A DNA stretch of 64,000 nucleotides from Cryptomeria japonica (Eukaryota; Streptophyta; Pinopsida; Cupressales; Cupressaceae), in contig NC_081415.1 of the NCBI RefSeq assembly GCF_030272615.1, positions 370,077,667 to 370,141,666 of the forward strand. The letters run 5' to 3'. Positions 1 to 10,813 of this stretch are shown here, piece by piece (position 1 is the stretch's first letter; each line of letters opens with the position of its first letter). Both the position numbers and the translations under genes were made by a program. The notes under the pieces were generated by a model. That model was not told the origin of the DNA. It made no database searches and saw only the letters and a program-made list of their open reading frames with translations.

Positions 1-218
1 TAAATTTGATTTGCAAATCGAACAAGACAATGAAAGAATTGAATTTCACAAGTAAAGTAATTTTCAGATCTAAGACAATAGATAGCAATTTTTGCAAAAC
101 ACAAGTTCAATTTCAACTTTAACAACTAGGGTTTTGAATGAATTAACCACTAAGTTTTGCAAGAAAATTAAAATTGTAAATGAAAAATATGCAATAATTT
201 TTAATGTAAAGAATGTAA

Positions 219-234
219 GATGTCAGGTTCACCA
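219..234 (-). promoter_or_regulatory. primer binding site (minus strand)
   Basis: On the minus strand the site reads TGGTGAACCTGACATC, three bases after the LTR end. It is the same as the PBS of the Tat element at 32214 except for C-to-T and G-to-A changes. TGG pairs with a tRNA CCA end. I could not name the tRNA with confidence. Confidence 0.6.
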
Positions 235-237
235 AAA

Positions 238-1466
238 TGTAATGGGGTAAAAAATGATGAGAGGAGATCAAGTGGAAAGCTTTACCCTCCTCAAGAAAGG
301 AGTGAAAGTTTCACAAAGGATTCCCTTCAATTTCTCACACATATTACATTTAAAAGAGGGGGGTTGAATTCATTAGATCCAAACTCAATGTAAAGAGATT
401 GAATACTAAATGAATTGACAATGATTTAGAAAGTAAAGTATCCCTATTTTGAAATAGACAAGCTGAATTAAATGAATTGAAACTAAGCATGAAGATGACA
501 AAGAAATGATTATAAGTTGAGATAGAGATGCAGGATGAAGCTGTGCACCTGGAATTAGTAGTAAAATTTCAAGATGAAGCTCCCCTACAAATTTGAGTGA
601 AAGTTGCTGGGACCAGGTTGAAAGTGTACTCAGTCCTCCAAAAAATCCGCACGTCGAAAATGATTTTTTCATCTCTGAAAATGAAGCCCAAACCTGCAAT
701 TACAGCTGTGCACCTGTAACCTACATAGAGAAAAGAGAGGAAATGTTGTTGGGATTGGGGGTTTCCCTTCAGGTCAAAACCCCGTTTTGGAATTAACCAA
801 ATGATGAAAAATACTTGCAAGTAAATGAAAGGAAATGTCTGGAGTAGAATTAACCTCAAGAGAGGATGGAATTGAAATGTAGATAGAGTTGTTTGGAAGG
901 ATATGTGGAATTGAATGTCTTGAATGTTGGTATGGATCTCCTCTTCAATGGTTGAATCTTTGACTTGAATGCAACACCTAGCGTTGAAAGGAGACTTGAG
1001 ATTCTCAATGCTTGCATGCTTGCTCTTGATTTCACTTGATTATACCTGATTGAACATATTTTTGCTTGATTGTACTTGTTGAACTTATGCAAATAGGAGG
1101 GGAAAACACTCCTTATATACTTGCCAGTTAAGGTTTTTAACTGACTTTTCATCTTAGTTCGACATAGGAAAACCTTTTACCGCTCACGATTGACAAGCCC
1201 ATTGCAGGATAGGACCAAGGGGGGCCCAAAATAGGGCAGGGACAAGGGCACCACACCCCTATCCTAGGGGGATAGGCGATCCATGCCCATGTCCAACCCT
1301 AATTCAGGTCATGTAGTGAGAAGAGGCAGTGCAGGGTGTAATAAAATGCAAGTTTCTGATGGTATGAGCATGTCTCGGATCTCCAATCAGGCTTAGGGAT
1401 TTGTCCACCAATGCGAAGACCCAAATGCGGTTGAAAATTGTAGGGTCATAGTTTTATGATGCTATA
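238..1466 (-). repeat. 5' LTR of the left-edge Tat-like element
   Basis: The plus strand begins TGTAATGGGG at 238 and ends GATGCTATA at 1466; on the minus strand this is a start of TATAGCATCATAAAA (probably decayed TGTAGC) and an end of CCCCATTACA. A TATATAAGG box on the minus strand at 1111-1119 suits a promoter, leaving a U3 of about 350 bp. ORFs of 96-98 codons here have no family signal and look accidental. The right boundary is inferred by comparison with the 30550 element. The partner LTR is off-window, so it is unverified. Confidence 0.6.
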
Positions 1467-2471
1467 GATATGAATAAGCACTTTCTTCTTTGCCTTCATC
1501 TTGGAAACTAGCTCATGCAAACAAAGAGGTACTATCTTGATAAGACCAATCTCAAGGGCTCTGATCATCTTTTGCAAAAATGGGAGAGAGAAAGTGATGA
1601 ATCTCTACCCTTTCAAATGGGATTTGTAATACTCGATCAATTCCTTATGCTCATCCCAAACAATATCTACATGATCCATGATGGCATCAAACTTTTATTC
1701 CAATAAAGTCTTCGTCATCTTAGTGATTGTTTTTTTCGCTTTGCAAGCTATGTCAAATCTTAATTGATCAATTTGATTCTTCATCTTAGAAATTTCAATC
1801 CTAGCTGAGGCTAGGTCATTCCTTAGTCCCATGGTATCTTCAAATGAAAATTGCTGCAAAGATAGAGGCCTGTAAGTTGGTCCTGAATACAATTGTGCTT
1901 CAAGTTGCTTTACTCTATCTTTTAGGTATTTATTTTCTTCATCAGTCTTAATTGCAACCTTATGTGAAAATTTAGCAACATTCACAAACATGTATGTTGC
2001 CTCTATGGCTGATGTATCTTCCACCCTTTTAACAAGTAGATTCCCATAGAGCCTATCTAATTTTTGAGTCATTATTTGTCTCCTTATTATAGAGGATAGA
2101 CACCACACGGTGAGCACATACAAATAGTCATAAAAAATTATCCCAAATAATATCTTATGTTTATGCTCAAGGTCCAAGTTTTCCAAATTAATATCATGTC
2201 TCCTCCTTAAGTTATCAAAAGAAATAGTTGAGGAGATGTCCCAACCTTCCAAGAGTAATATCCCACTCTTCTTCACTATTTTCTTCCCCATCATAAAAAA
2301 AATTGCGTGAGAGGAGCGATGTAGCAAAGATGTGTGAGGCGAGGAGCAGTGATGCAAGATGTTTGGAAATTCAAAAGGAACCAACAAAATTGGAAGGCAA
2401 CAAGAAGGAAAATGGGGAGAAGCAATGGATTGAGAGGTACCAATAGAAGATATTTGTGCAAGTATTAACAA
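1467..2471 (-). pseudogene. degenerate coiled-coil ORF of unknown function
   Basis: A 258-codon open stretch ends at 1695. The same style of protein continues beyond the stop to about 1467, where the Tat-like LTR interrupts it. The C-terminal half (about residues 150-258) is rich in Glu/Lys/Leu heptads, with short stretches such as EENKYLKDRVKQLEAQL and KMKNQIDQLRFDIACK, typical of a coiled coil. The N-terminal ~70 residues are low in signal and may not be coding, so the start is doubtful. There is no gag zinc knuckle, protease or RT motif. It resembles in character the minus-strand ORFs at 7985-9373 and in the 23414-53122 element, which suggests a transposon-borne protein rather than a host gene. 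Function unknown. Confidence 0.4.
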
Positions 2472-3222
2472 TGGATGGAAAGATTTAAGGAGGTATCAAA
2501 ATGGGACATACTAGGAGAATAGAAGACACATCTTGCAATGGGTGGATAAGGCTAGATCTGCAATTCCATTCACAAAAAAGAGGAACAATAGCAATAATTC
2601 AAGCAATTGGGGTGGTTGTTGTAGGACAAAACACAAGAGAAACTATCATCGAGGAAGATGGAGGAGAAATTAGGATCGTCGAACAAATGGGCGCTCATAA
2701 AATGTAAAGCCTAGTTTCAGCGAACTAAGGTATGAACGACATCAACAAATGGAACAAAGGAATGCAGAATCCTTAGAAAACTAGTGAATCAAAGATCTGA
2801 AAAATGTAGGAGGTCAGCCAAGCAAAATTTGGAGAAGCAAAGCTCCCACATTGCAAGTAAATGAAAGCCAACCAACTTTGAACAAGCAACCAGGTGAGTC
2901 CTCTTAGGATAGAGTAAATCCTCCTAAGAGCATATCTATTTTCTTAGGAAAAGATAATTAAGAATTTAGTAGATGGAATTCAATGTCTTGAATGTTTTCT
3001 TTACAATGTTTATTCTGTAATTCAATTGTTTAAAACTAGGATAGCATAACTCCTAAAAGTTCTTAGTGCACAAATAGTGTTGTCCCATTTCAAGCTATAC
3101 GTCCCTGGGTTTCATATGATAAATGAGCTTAGTGATGAAATCTAATAACTACTCAGTAAATATATTATATCTCTGAGTTGAGGTGTTATGCCCAATTATC
3201 GAGTCATTGCTTGAGTCCAACA
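2472..3222 (+). other. non-coding remnant, probably part of a decayed plus-strand LTR
   Basis: No convincing gene. A short stretch at about 2550-2700 has Asn/Arg/Gly-rich coding character in one frame, but stops break it up. The segment ends GAGTCCAACA at 3222, followed by four T's and a tRNA-Asp-type primer site, so the right part is most simply the 3' end of an old 5' LTR. I could not locate where that LTR begins. Confidence 0.35.
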
Positions 3223-3226
3223 TTTT

Positions 3227-3244
3227 TGGTGTCGTTGTCAGTGA
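3227..3244 (+). promoter_or_regulatory. decayed primer binding site, tRNA-Asp type
   Basis: The sequence TGGTGTCGTTGTCAGTGA differs from the plant tRNA-Asp primer site TGGCGCCGTTGCCGGGGA by C-to-T and G-to-A changes only. That site is typical of Athila-type Ty3/gypsy elements. It stands just upstream of the gag remnant at 3329, on the same strand. Confidence 0.55.
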
Positions 3245-3328
3245 TGGTGTCAAGCTAAGAGTTTGTAGGGATATAGAATAGCTTTTATTGCATTTTTGTA
3301 GAAATAAAACTTTTTGTTTTCATGAGTA

Positions 3329-3960
3329 GTGGAGTTAGAGAGCAAGAAAATGAAATCATTATATCAATTCTCAGCAGGCATAGTGGAAATTTTCATGCAT
3401 AGGAGAAGGACAAGGGATACTTATAGGAGATTCCTTCCAAATAAACCTAATCCTAAAGACCAACTAGCTGACCACAAATTTGATCCTTTTGATGCATATA
3501 AAATAAATCCTTTTACTATCCTTTTTCAGAATTTGGGACTAGTTGAACCACCTCCTCAAGAGCCACTAGTTGAGAAACCCCTTGAAAATCCTTGGGCCCT
3601 TATTGTTTATGAAGAAAATATGGCTTGCCAAGCTAATAATTCTCAACCTACCTTTGATTTCCCTATTCTCAACCAAAATCAACTTCCTAATCTTAAGAAT
3701 ATTCCTTCTTCAACTCTTCCCAAATTTTATGGTTTGGTGACAGAGGACCCACACACCTTTTTGTTTGAATTTGATATTCTATGTAGGAGCTATGACTAAT
3801 CTACTCATGCTCACAAGTTCAAATTGTTTCCTACCACATTGAAAGAATCTTCTCTTAGCTAGTTCATGAGTTTAGGTACTGATACCATGACAAGCTAGGA
3901 TGTGATGAAGGAAAAATTCCTTGAGAAATATGTTGATGCCTAAAATTTCTTTTAGAAAAA
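3329..3960 (+). pseudogene. gag: Ty3/gypsy gag remnant (retrotransposon gag domain)
   Basis: The open part (3329-3799) ends in a gag-core motif, STLPKFYGLVTEDPHTFLFE. After the stop, the same frame continues with LKESSLS, stop, FMSLGTDTMTS, stop, DVMKEKFLEKY, which is the conserved middle of plant retrotransposon gag. Both internal stops sit where Trp is expected (TGG to TAG). The reading ends near 3960, and no zinc knuckle, protease or pol follows, so the element was truncated. Together with the primer site upstream it marks an old plus-strand, Athila-like insertion. Not functional. Confidence 0.7.
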
Positions 3961-4595
3961 TAACCTTATGGGAAGTTCAGTGAATGGGGGACTTATTGTG
4001 CTTCACTGAACAATCTCTTAGATTTTAGAAGTCGACTCTTCATTTAAAAGGGGAAAATGGAGAGAGAAAATATTGAAATTAAACTAAGGTGAAACACTAA
4101 GGATTTATGATTTAAACCTTCAAGAGCATAGAAAATAACACATTAAATGCATATTTGAAAGACTGGACAATAGTAATAACCATAAAAGATGTATTTCACA
4201 TATTTATTCTAAATATAATATGATTTTAAGCATACCACTACTTAATAGAAAGAGTCTAAAACATGTTTCGACCAACATGAGTTATATTTAAAATCTTAAA
4301 AGATTCTATAGATTGCGAATCCTTAATTTCTACTCCAAATGACATAGAACATAATTCAATCATAAATGTAAAACAATAAAACACAAAGGATAGAAGTTGG
4401 CACAGTCTGATCATTTATCTTGCATAAAATTAGAGATAATGCTAAAGTTTGAGTAGAGCTAAAAACTTGTTTTCTAAATAGAATCCCCTAAAACTGATAA
4501 CAATTGCCTTTATATAACTTCCCTTGATGCAATTTAGAAAACCTAAAGAAACATAAAATATTCCCCTTAAGCCACGTGGCATTACATCCCCAGGA
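3961..4595. other. AT-rich unassigned sequence
   Basis: No ORF of note. On the minus strand a TATATAAAG box lies near 4510-4520, and the sequence has the texture of an LTR (U3, TATA, A/T-rich R-U5), so it may be a fragment of a minus-strand LTR that continues after the insertion at 7090. No partner copy is in the window to test this. Confidence 0.25.
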
Positions 4596-4600
4596 TACCA

Positions 4601-5068
4601 TGTTGGTATAAATAATTATTCATCATGGATATTATTAGACTTTAGTTAAGTTTACTTAGGTACATGCATTTCATAGTAGTTTGGGTATGAGACACTTGGG
4701 TGTTTGTGCCAAATTGGGATAGTGTGTGTAGGAGAATTTCCACCTTTTATGGTGTTGATCTTATCTTGTTGTTACATTCCATCTCATGTGGAATATTATA
4801 TTGTTTCTCCTACCTACCCACACCTATTTCCTACCTACCCTTGTTTCTTATTGAGCCACATGTCATGTTTGTGTGCTCACATATCCATATAGCCTTTCTT
4901 ATATAAGCAGGCTTATCTACATTGTTTGTACATACATCAATTCAACATCTTGTAATGATCTAGTTGATCATATTTTTCACTTGATAGAATATAGTTTATT
5001 TCCATCATCTATTTTGTTATCTCTTATTTTTTCTTTCCATTGCCTCTAGATCTTGGCAAAATCTCACA
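4601..5068 (+). repeat. 5' LTR of the compact non-autonomous element
   Basis: Starts TGTTGGTATAAATAATTATT and ends AAATCTCACA. It has a TATA-like box (CTTATATAAGCAGG) near 4899-4912, so U3 is about 300 bp and R-U5 about 160 bp. Two overlapping ORFs of 62-68 codons recur in both LTR copies only because the LTRs are copies; they show no protein family signal. Confidence 0.9.
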
Positions 5069-5081
5069 TGGTATCAAAGCC
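5069..5081 (+). promoter_or_regulatory. primer binding site, initiator tRNA-Met type
   Basis: TGGTATCAAAGCC directly abuts the LTR. It is one base off the standard plant site TGGTATCAGAGCC. Confidence 0.85.
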
Positions 5082-6615
5082 ATTAGAGTGTCATTGGTTT
5101 GCTAATTGAGAGAAATTTGATGCTATTTGGGGTTGTGTATTTTGGAGCTTTCTATTGCAAGTTATTATTGAAGCTTGATGGGTCGAATATGAGGTTATCA
5201 TTGGATTGAGGAGGTCCAAGAAAGTTAGTTTTGCCTTTTGTTTCATTCAAATCGGACTTCGGAGGCCAAATCTAGAGGCATTTGAAGTTTGAAGTTGCGA
5301 CGGAAATTTTCTAGAAATTATAATTTGGTAGACAATTTTCAAATAGTCATATCTCACTCATCCAGACTCTTTTTTTCAAGAAAGTTTTTTTGTTTTGGGG
5401 TAGAATTTCATGATCTGTATAGTGGTGTAGGAGTTTTCTATTTTGCGGATACAAGTTTTTCGGAAATCATGAAATCTCAATTTTTATAACTTTGGAGGCT
5501 TCGTTTGGGCTCATATGGACTCCTTTTCAGGTGCCATTTTTTTTGAAAGTGCATAATTTTTCATCTAATTTCATAATAAACCATTAGTTTGTAGTGATTT
5601 TGAGTAAAAATTGTAGTCATTTTTGGCCTATTTGGTACTTGTATTTTGCTTGGATCTCAGTTTAGATCACTAGCAGTATTTGTTGAAGTCTCTTATATCT
5701 CATTTTCAGAAGTTGTAATAATTGAAATTATAAGTCCACTTTTCCATTGTTTGCAAGTGCCAACATGATCTTTTTATGGGGGGTCAGTTGTTCATTTATA
5801 TCTTTTGGTGAAATTCCATTCGGAGGCATCTTCATCTATAGTATTCTACAAGGCTTCTTTGTTGGTGGCATCATTTTCATGTTTCCAAATTTGAATATTT
5901 TATCATGATGTATGCTATTGCATGAGCAATGTTGTACTCACACTATCATAAAGTGCCACACCTCTTTGTATCTTGTTATTGTTGACTATTTGATGCAATC
6001 CTCTTGTACACATAGATTAGGAATATCTTGTGAGACTTGGTGCATGGTTCCAGTTGAGACTTAGATTATACACATTTGTGCATGGCTTGCATGAGACTTA
6101 GATTGTACCAATATTTTTGCCATTTATGAGTATCTAGATGATGCTCAAAGTAGGTTGTCTCCATGCTTGATATTTATTTTTTTGCAGTGAGTGATTCATC
6201 GTCATCGACTTGGTACCTGGTTTTGTCACACTTTGACATTATTGGTGCAGCATTGGCTCTCTTTCTTCCTTATGGGAAGGTATTTTGATGAACATCATTG
6301 GACCATCTTTGTAGGATTTTCGACATTGAGGGGGGCTTAATGGTCTCTTCTTCTCTCTTATGGGGGGGACATATTTTGTTCTTCTCATTCCTCATTGAGA
6401 GCATTGTGTGCTTTCATCATATCTATTTTGGGGGAGGGTTTTTTCCCATTGGGTTTTTCTCTCTTTGCCCGCTTTATGAGAGATTTCATTGCATTGCATT
6501 GGTTTGCATGCATTTGCATTTGTACATGGGTACTCAACATGGCCTCGTAGCCGCGACCCATCTTGCATTGCTTAGTTGCATTGTAGACTTAAGTGCATTC
6601 TCCTAAGTTGCACTT

Positions 6616-6624
6616 AAGGGGGGG
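6616..6624 (+). promoter_or_regulatory. polypurine tract
   Basis: AAGGGGGGG lies immediately before the 3' LTR, the expected plus-strand primer position. Confidence 0.85.
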
Positions 6625-7089
6625 TGTTGGTGTAAATAATTATTCATCATGTTATTATACTTTACTTAAGTTTACTTAGGTACATGCATTTCATAGTAGT
6701 TTGGGTATGAGACACTTGGGTGTTTGTGCCACATTGGGATAGTGTGTGTAGGAGAATTTCCACCTTTTATGGCATTGATCATATCTTGTTGTTACATTCC
6801 ACCTCATGTGGAATATTATATTGTTTCTCCTACCTACCCACACCTATTTCCTACCTACCCTTGTTTCTTATTGAGCCACATGTCATGTTTGTGTGCTCAC
6901 ATATCCATATAGCCTTGCTTATATAAGCAGGCTCATGTATATTGTTTGTACAAACATCAATTCAACATCTTGTAATGATCCAGTTGAACATATTTTTCAT
7001 CTTGATAGAATATAGTTTATTTCCATCATCTATTTTGTTCTCTCTTATTTGTGCTTTCCATTGCCTCTAGATCTTGGCAAAATCTCACA
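6625..7089 (+). repeat. 3' LTR of the compact non-autonomous element
   Basis: Matches the 5' LTR along its length, with scattered substitutions and small indels (for example, the 5' copy has a few extra bases after TTCATCATG). It ends AAATCTCACA, after which the duplicated target taaca begins. Confidence 0.9.
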
Positions 7090-7094
7090 TAACA

Positions 7095-7984
7095 TCATAT
7101 TCTCCTCACGAGAATTAACTTGCTACCTTGGATCATCATTTCAGCTTAACTACTCCAATGAACTGTTCCTTTGCATTTGCTTGCACAAATTTCTAGGCAA
7201 ATGCTTGGCATCAGATTATGCTTCTAATTGATCCCTAAGTTGTAGTAGTCCATTGACATATTCCATGCCAACACGTGGCTGATTGTTTGGCTGGATGTAC
7301 ACATGGTAGCTAGGCGAAGAATCATCTTGTCTTTATTTCCCTTTGTATTTTAAACCCGCAGGCAAGACATGTGGAATATTTGATGTCTCTCACCTTCCTT
7401 CCTCAAGAAATCCTTGTTGGTGTGACACATGGTAGAGTTGGTGTGAAGGAATTGACTTGCTTAAAGGCCTAGGCAAGAATGTGGGGAAAGGACACACGAT
7501 AGCATAGCGGAGCTCGGTGAGGTTAAGGTAAGGGTGCTGGTCTGAAAAAACACACCCTATTGACATGGGGCATAAATGGAAGGAAAGCCTTTAATAAGTC
7601 GATGTAAAAAAAATGAACAAGGGAAAGGGCCCAAAGGGAGGCTAAGGATTTTGATCCACATCTTTTGACAACTCAACTCGGTGATCTGCTTGTAGATAAG
7701 AAACCTCAAATCCTTGGTTCGTAGATCAAACCCAAACTAAAAACAAAAATTCAAAGTTGTGAGAGTACGACTTGCAAAGGAGACCACTCCTCATCTGAAG
7801 GATGTGTCTAGGATCGTATATGCTCATATGCCTGATCCAATTCAATCATCTCCCTAAAGGAAAAATCGCTCAGCATCTTGAATGCCTACTCCAAGTGAAA
7901 GTTGAGTTGAGCCAAAGGGTGTATGATATTATCAATATCAGAGGCATTGGGAACAGGTCTAAGTGATCAAAAATAAGACTGGTC
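7095..7984. other. unassigned sequence
   Basis: No supported gene. The segment joins 3961-4595 once the insertion at 4601-7089 is removed. A short minus-strand stretch near 7100-7260 reads with fair coding character (MEYVNGLLQLRDQLEA), but stops follow within 20 codons. The remainder shows nothing I recognise. Confidence 0.25.
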
Positions 7985-9373
7985 TTATTGACATTGCTCT
8001 AAGAGTTGCATTATATACTCTTTAGTCACCACCGAGTTGTCTACAAGATAAGGAGATGGTAGACCCATTTGCACAAAATGTTCAAACTTCCTCCTAATAT
8101 GAGTGGTGGTGGCTATTAACACATTCAAACACTCCCTTGCATTCAAGGTTGCCCTATTACAATTGATAAACTTGTTAGCTTTCCAAGAAGCCAACTTGTG
8201 ATCTCCTATTCTTGCTGCTACTAGAATATGGTTTGCGTCTGTATATAATTTCTGAATTAGCATCTCAGATTCAGATACTTTTGGTGTGATGGCATGTAGG
8301 GATTGACCACCTATACTCCCTACATCTATTCCCAACTTTTGCACATCTACAACAAACCTTAGGGTTGAGTGAAGCAAGGAGATGATCATTTTGATTCTCT
8401 CCCAATATGAAATATAAAGCTACTGTAAAATAGGAGTGAAGTCAATTTGGGAGGCAGTCGCGACGCTTGGCTCTTGGAGTAAACTAAGTTGTGCCTCTTT
8501 TACCATCACCTCTACCATCAACCCTTCAATATTATTTTTTGAATTAGATATTTGCTGCTATAGGGAGTTTAGTTTTGAGGCTTTTTCTTGAGGATCCTTT
8601 TCTGCCTTTGCTTTTGCTTCATGCTCCTTTTCATAAGAAACTCAAGTTTCATGGAGCTCCTTATCAAATTATGTCTACTTGTCTTGCAACTCTTGCTGCA
8701 TCTGTACTTGCAAACTCATGGAGGTAGTATGTTCTTGATTCACTTGGGAGAGCTCGCTGAGATTGTTATGTAACCAACTATTTGCCAATTGGTTAGCATT
8801 CTTTTCTTCCACTAGATGGATTTGGAGTTTCTTCATCTCTTACTGAATCAAGCTCATTTTGACGGTCATGTTTTGTAACTCTTTCTGGATGCGAGTCACA
8901 TCCAAAAGGCTTGCCTTCATTTGTGCAAGTTCTTGATCTTTTTCTTGCAGCCTTTAAATAGATATTCTCTCTTTTACTGGTTTCTTTGCACCTAAGCTGT
9001 TAGTTTGTTTAATTCTTCTTGGCACTTAGCTCTTTCTTCTTGACTCTATCGAGAAAGAGCAAGGGTATTTTATTGCAACTCTTTTGATAATTGGTCAACC
9101 TCTGCATCTTTTGCCTTTTCTTTTGACCTCAAGAGGTGAACATTATTCTTTAGGTTTCATAGCTCATTTTATTTATTCTCCAGGCAATGATTGAGCTTAA
9201 GAAAATCTGTGGTCACTAATTTTTGTGTCTTCTCCATAAGCTTGACCTTATCTTGAGCTCAGGCTTGACTTAGGTTAATCCCCACTATGAGGACGGTGTA
9301 GCATTTAGGTTGCATTTGTCCTTCTAGCTTGATTATATTGGGAATCTCGGATGCAAAAATGATAGACTGATGT
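7985..9373 (-). pseudogene. degenerate coiled-coil ORF, C-terminal part (continues at 22858-23413)
   Basis: The open 134-codon stretch 7985-8389 forms the C-terminus. Upstream on the minus strand, 8390-9360 reads as a coiled coil with many stops and frame changes (for example IFASEIPNIIKLEGQMQPK, then NVHLLRSKEKAKDAEVDQLS). The chromovirus at 9374-22857 splits the ORF; the N-terminal part lies at 22858-23413. No known domain is visible. The neighbourhood is entirely transposons, and similar coiled-coil ORFs occur at 1467-2471 and inside 23414-53122, so I suspect a protein of a non-autonomous or Tat-like retroelement family. Function unknown. Confidence 0.4.
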
Positions 9374-10013
9374 TGTCATGCCCAAACTTTTGGGCAAAAA
9401 TGGAATAATTTTTTAATTTTTAAAACAACACAAATACATTAAATAATCTACATTTAAAATGGAATAAATAAGTTTTGTCTTCACTAAGGGATAACTTAGG
9501 GTTAAATAGAATGGTTTACTAAGTTGATTTAATTCAACTCTGTAATTATAGCGTTACTATTTAGAGTAGACTAATTATTCCCTAAAAGGGGTTGTCACAA
9601 CTTAATTAATTAATTAAACTAAATTACTTAATTTTCTCTAATTAAAATTTCTCCAATAATAAATCAAGAGATATTAATTATCTTAATAGTATTAAAATAC
9701 TCAAGGCTACATAGAATAATTTTAACTCATATTAAAATAATTAATTGAGCAAACGCGAATACACTTTTAAATTAAACTAATAGAGTTAACCAAATAAAAT
9801 ATAATATTAGACTAATTAATTCTTCTTATATTAAAGTCAAATTTAAATCCCCTTAGATATTTAACTTTCAACTATTAAATATTTGGCCAACAATGACCTC
9901 ATAGGTTAAAATTTTACATTATACATTTAATAAATTCCATTAATATATTTCCCAAAAGAATTTTAACCCAATTTTAACCGAACAACCATATTTAAATATA
10001 TATATGAGAATTA

Positions 10014-10014
10014 G

Positions 10015-10069
<55 letters not shown>
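10014..10069. repeat. TA/TG microsatellite
   Basis: A TA run of about 17 bases followed by roughly 39 bases of TG. The matching site in the right LTR (about 19257-19280) has a much shorter TG run, so it has changed length since insertion. Confidence 0.95.
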
Positions 10070-10073
<4 letters not shown>

Positions 10074-10477
10074 ACTCATATTTTTCTAAATAAGGTCTAT
10101 ATTAAAAACTAATTTTACCCTAGTCAATGATAAGGGTTAACTAATTCTACATATTGGCTAGAGACAAATGGGGGGGAAATTCTTTTTCAAATTTTAAAAA
10201 GAATTCCCCCTCCTTTCATTTTATTATTATTTTAGTAAAAACCCTATCTAGGGTTGATTTATTCTTTTATACTAACACTTTCCTCTCTTTTTATCTTTTA
10301 TTCTTATCAAGCTAACCTTGACGCAAAATTTGGGTTAGGGCTGCTTGTTCTAGATTTTTTTTATTTATGTGTGTTGAACAGGGCGGTGACATGGGCAAAG
10401 GGAGGCTGAAGGAGGTGGCCATGGCAGAGGATAGGAGGGGGAGTTGGCATGGCGTAGGGCGGAGGGGCACCCGGGCA

Positions 10478-10645
10478 CCATTGTGGTTACCCACAGTGGC
10501 GGCTATGATCCACTCACTGTGGATACCCATAGTGGCGGCCCTGTGCCATCCACTGTGGTTACCCACAGTGGCACCCCCGTGTCACCTACTATGGTTGCCC
10601 ACCATAGCGGCCCCGTGCCGCCCACTGTGGTTCCCCACGGTGGCT
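10478..10645. repeat. hairpin minisatellite, about five ~36-bp units
   Basis: Each unit contains an inverted repeat of the type CCACTGTGGTTACCCACAGT followed by GG and a GC-rich spacer (CGGCCCCGTGCCGC-like). The right LTR carries about four units at 19689-19815, with different spacers. Confidence 0.8.
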
Positions 10646-10688
10646 GGCTAGGTCATTATTTATTTATTTATTTTATATTTTTTTATAA

Positions 10689-10813
<125 letters not shown>

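Larger units (their letters stand above)
1..1466 (-). mobile_element. 5' end of a minus-strand Tat-like Ty3/gypsy element (body off the left edge)
   Basis: Read on the minus strand, an LTR ends in CCCCATTACA, then comes a TTT spacer and a primer binding site beginning TGGTGAACC, then 218 bases of leader to the window edge. The Tat element at 30550 has the same arrangement (LTR ending CCCCTACACA, TTT, TGGTGAACCCGACG), and both LTRs begin with a TGTAGC(A/G)TC(A/G)TAAA-like sequence, so they appear to be related families. No coding domain of this copy is in view, so the Tat assignment rests on LTR/PBS similarity alone. Confidence 0.65.
4601..7089 (+). mobile_element. compact non-autonomous LTR retrotransposon without genes
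   Basis: Two LTRs of 468 and 465 bp, nearly identical, flank a 1,556-bp interior. The 5' LTR is followed directly by TGGTATCAAAGCC, a primer site for initiator tRNA-Met. A G-run polypurine tract abuts the 3' LTR. Flanking pentamers are tacca (4596-4600) and taaca (7090-7094), a target duplication with one mismatch. The interior has no gag, protease or pol motif. The largest open stretch (6298-6606) has no recognisable domain. The interior is larger than a typical TRIM and smaller than a typical LARD. It must have moved with enzymes from another element, probably copia-type given the primer, though primer type alone is weak evidence. Confidence 0.9.

Noticed and set aside
1200-1212. Right end of the left LTR at GCCCATTGCA (1197-1206)
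   Set aside because: It mirrors the TGTAATGGG start, but would leave only about 90 bp of U3 before the TATA box; comparison with the 30550 LTR start puts the end at 1466.
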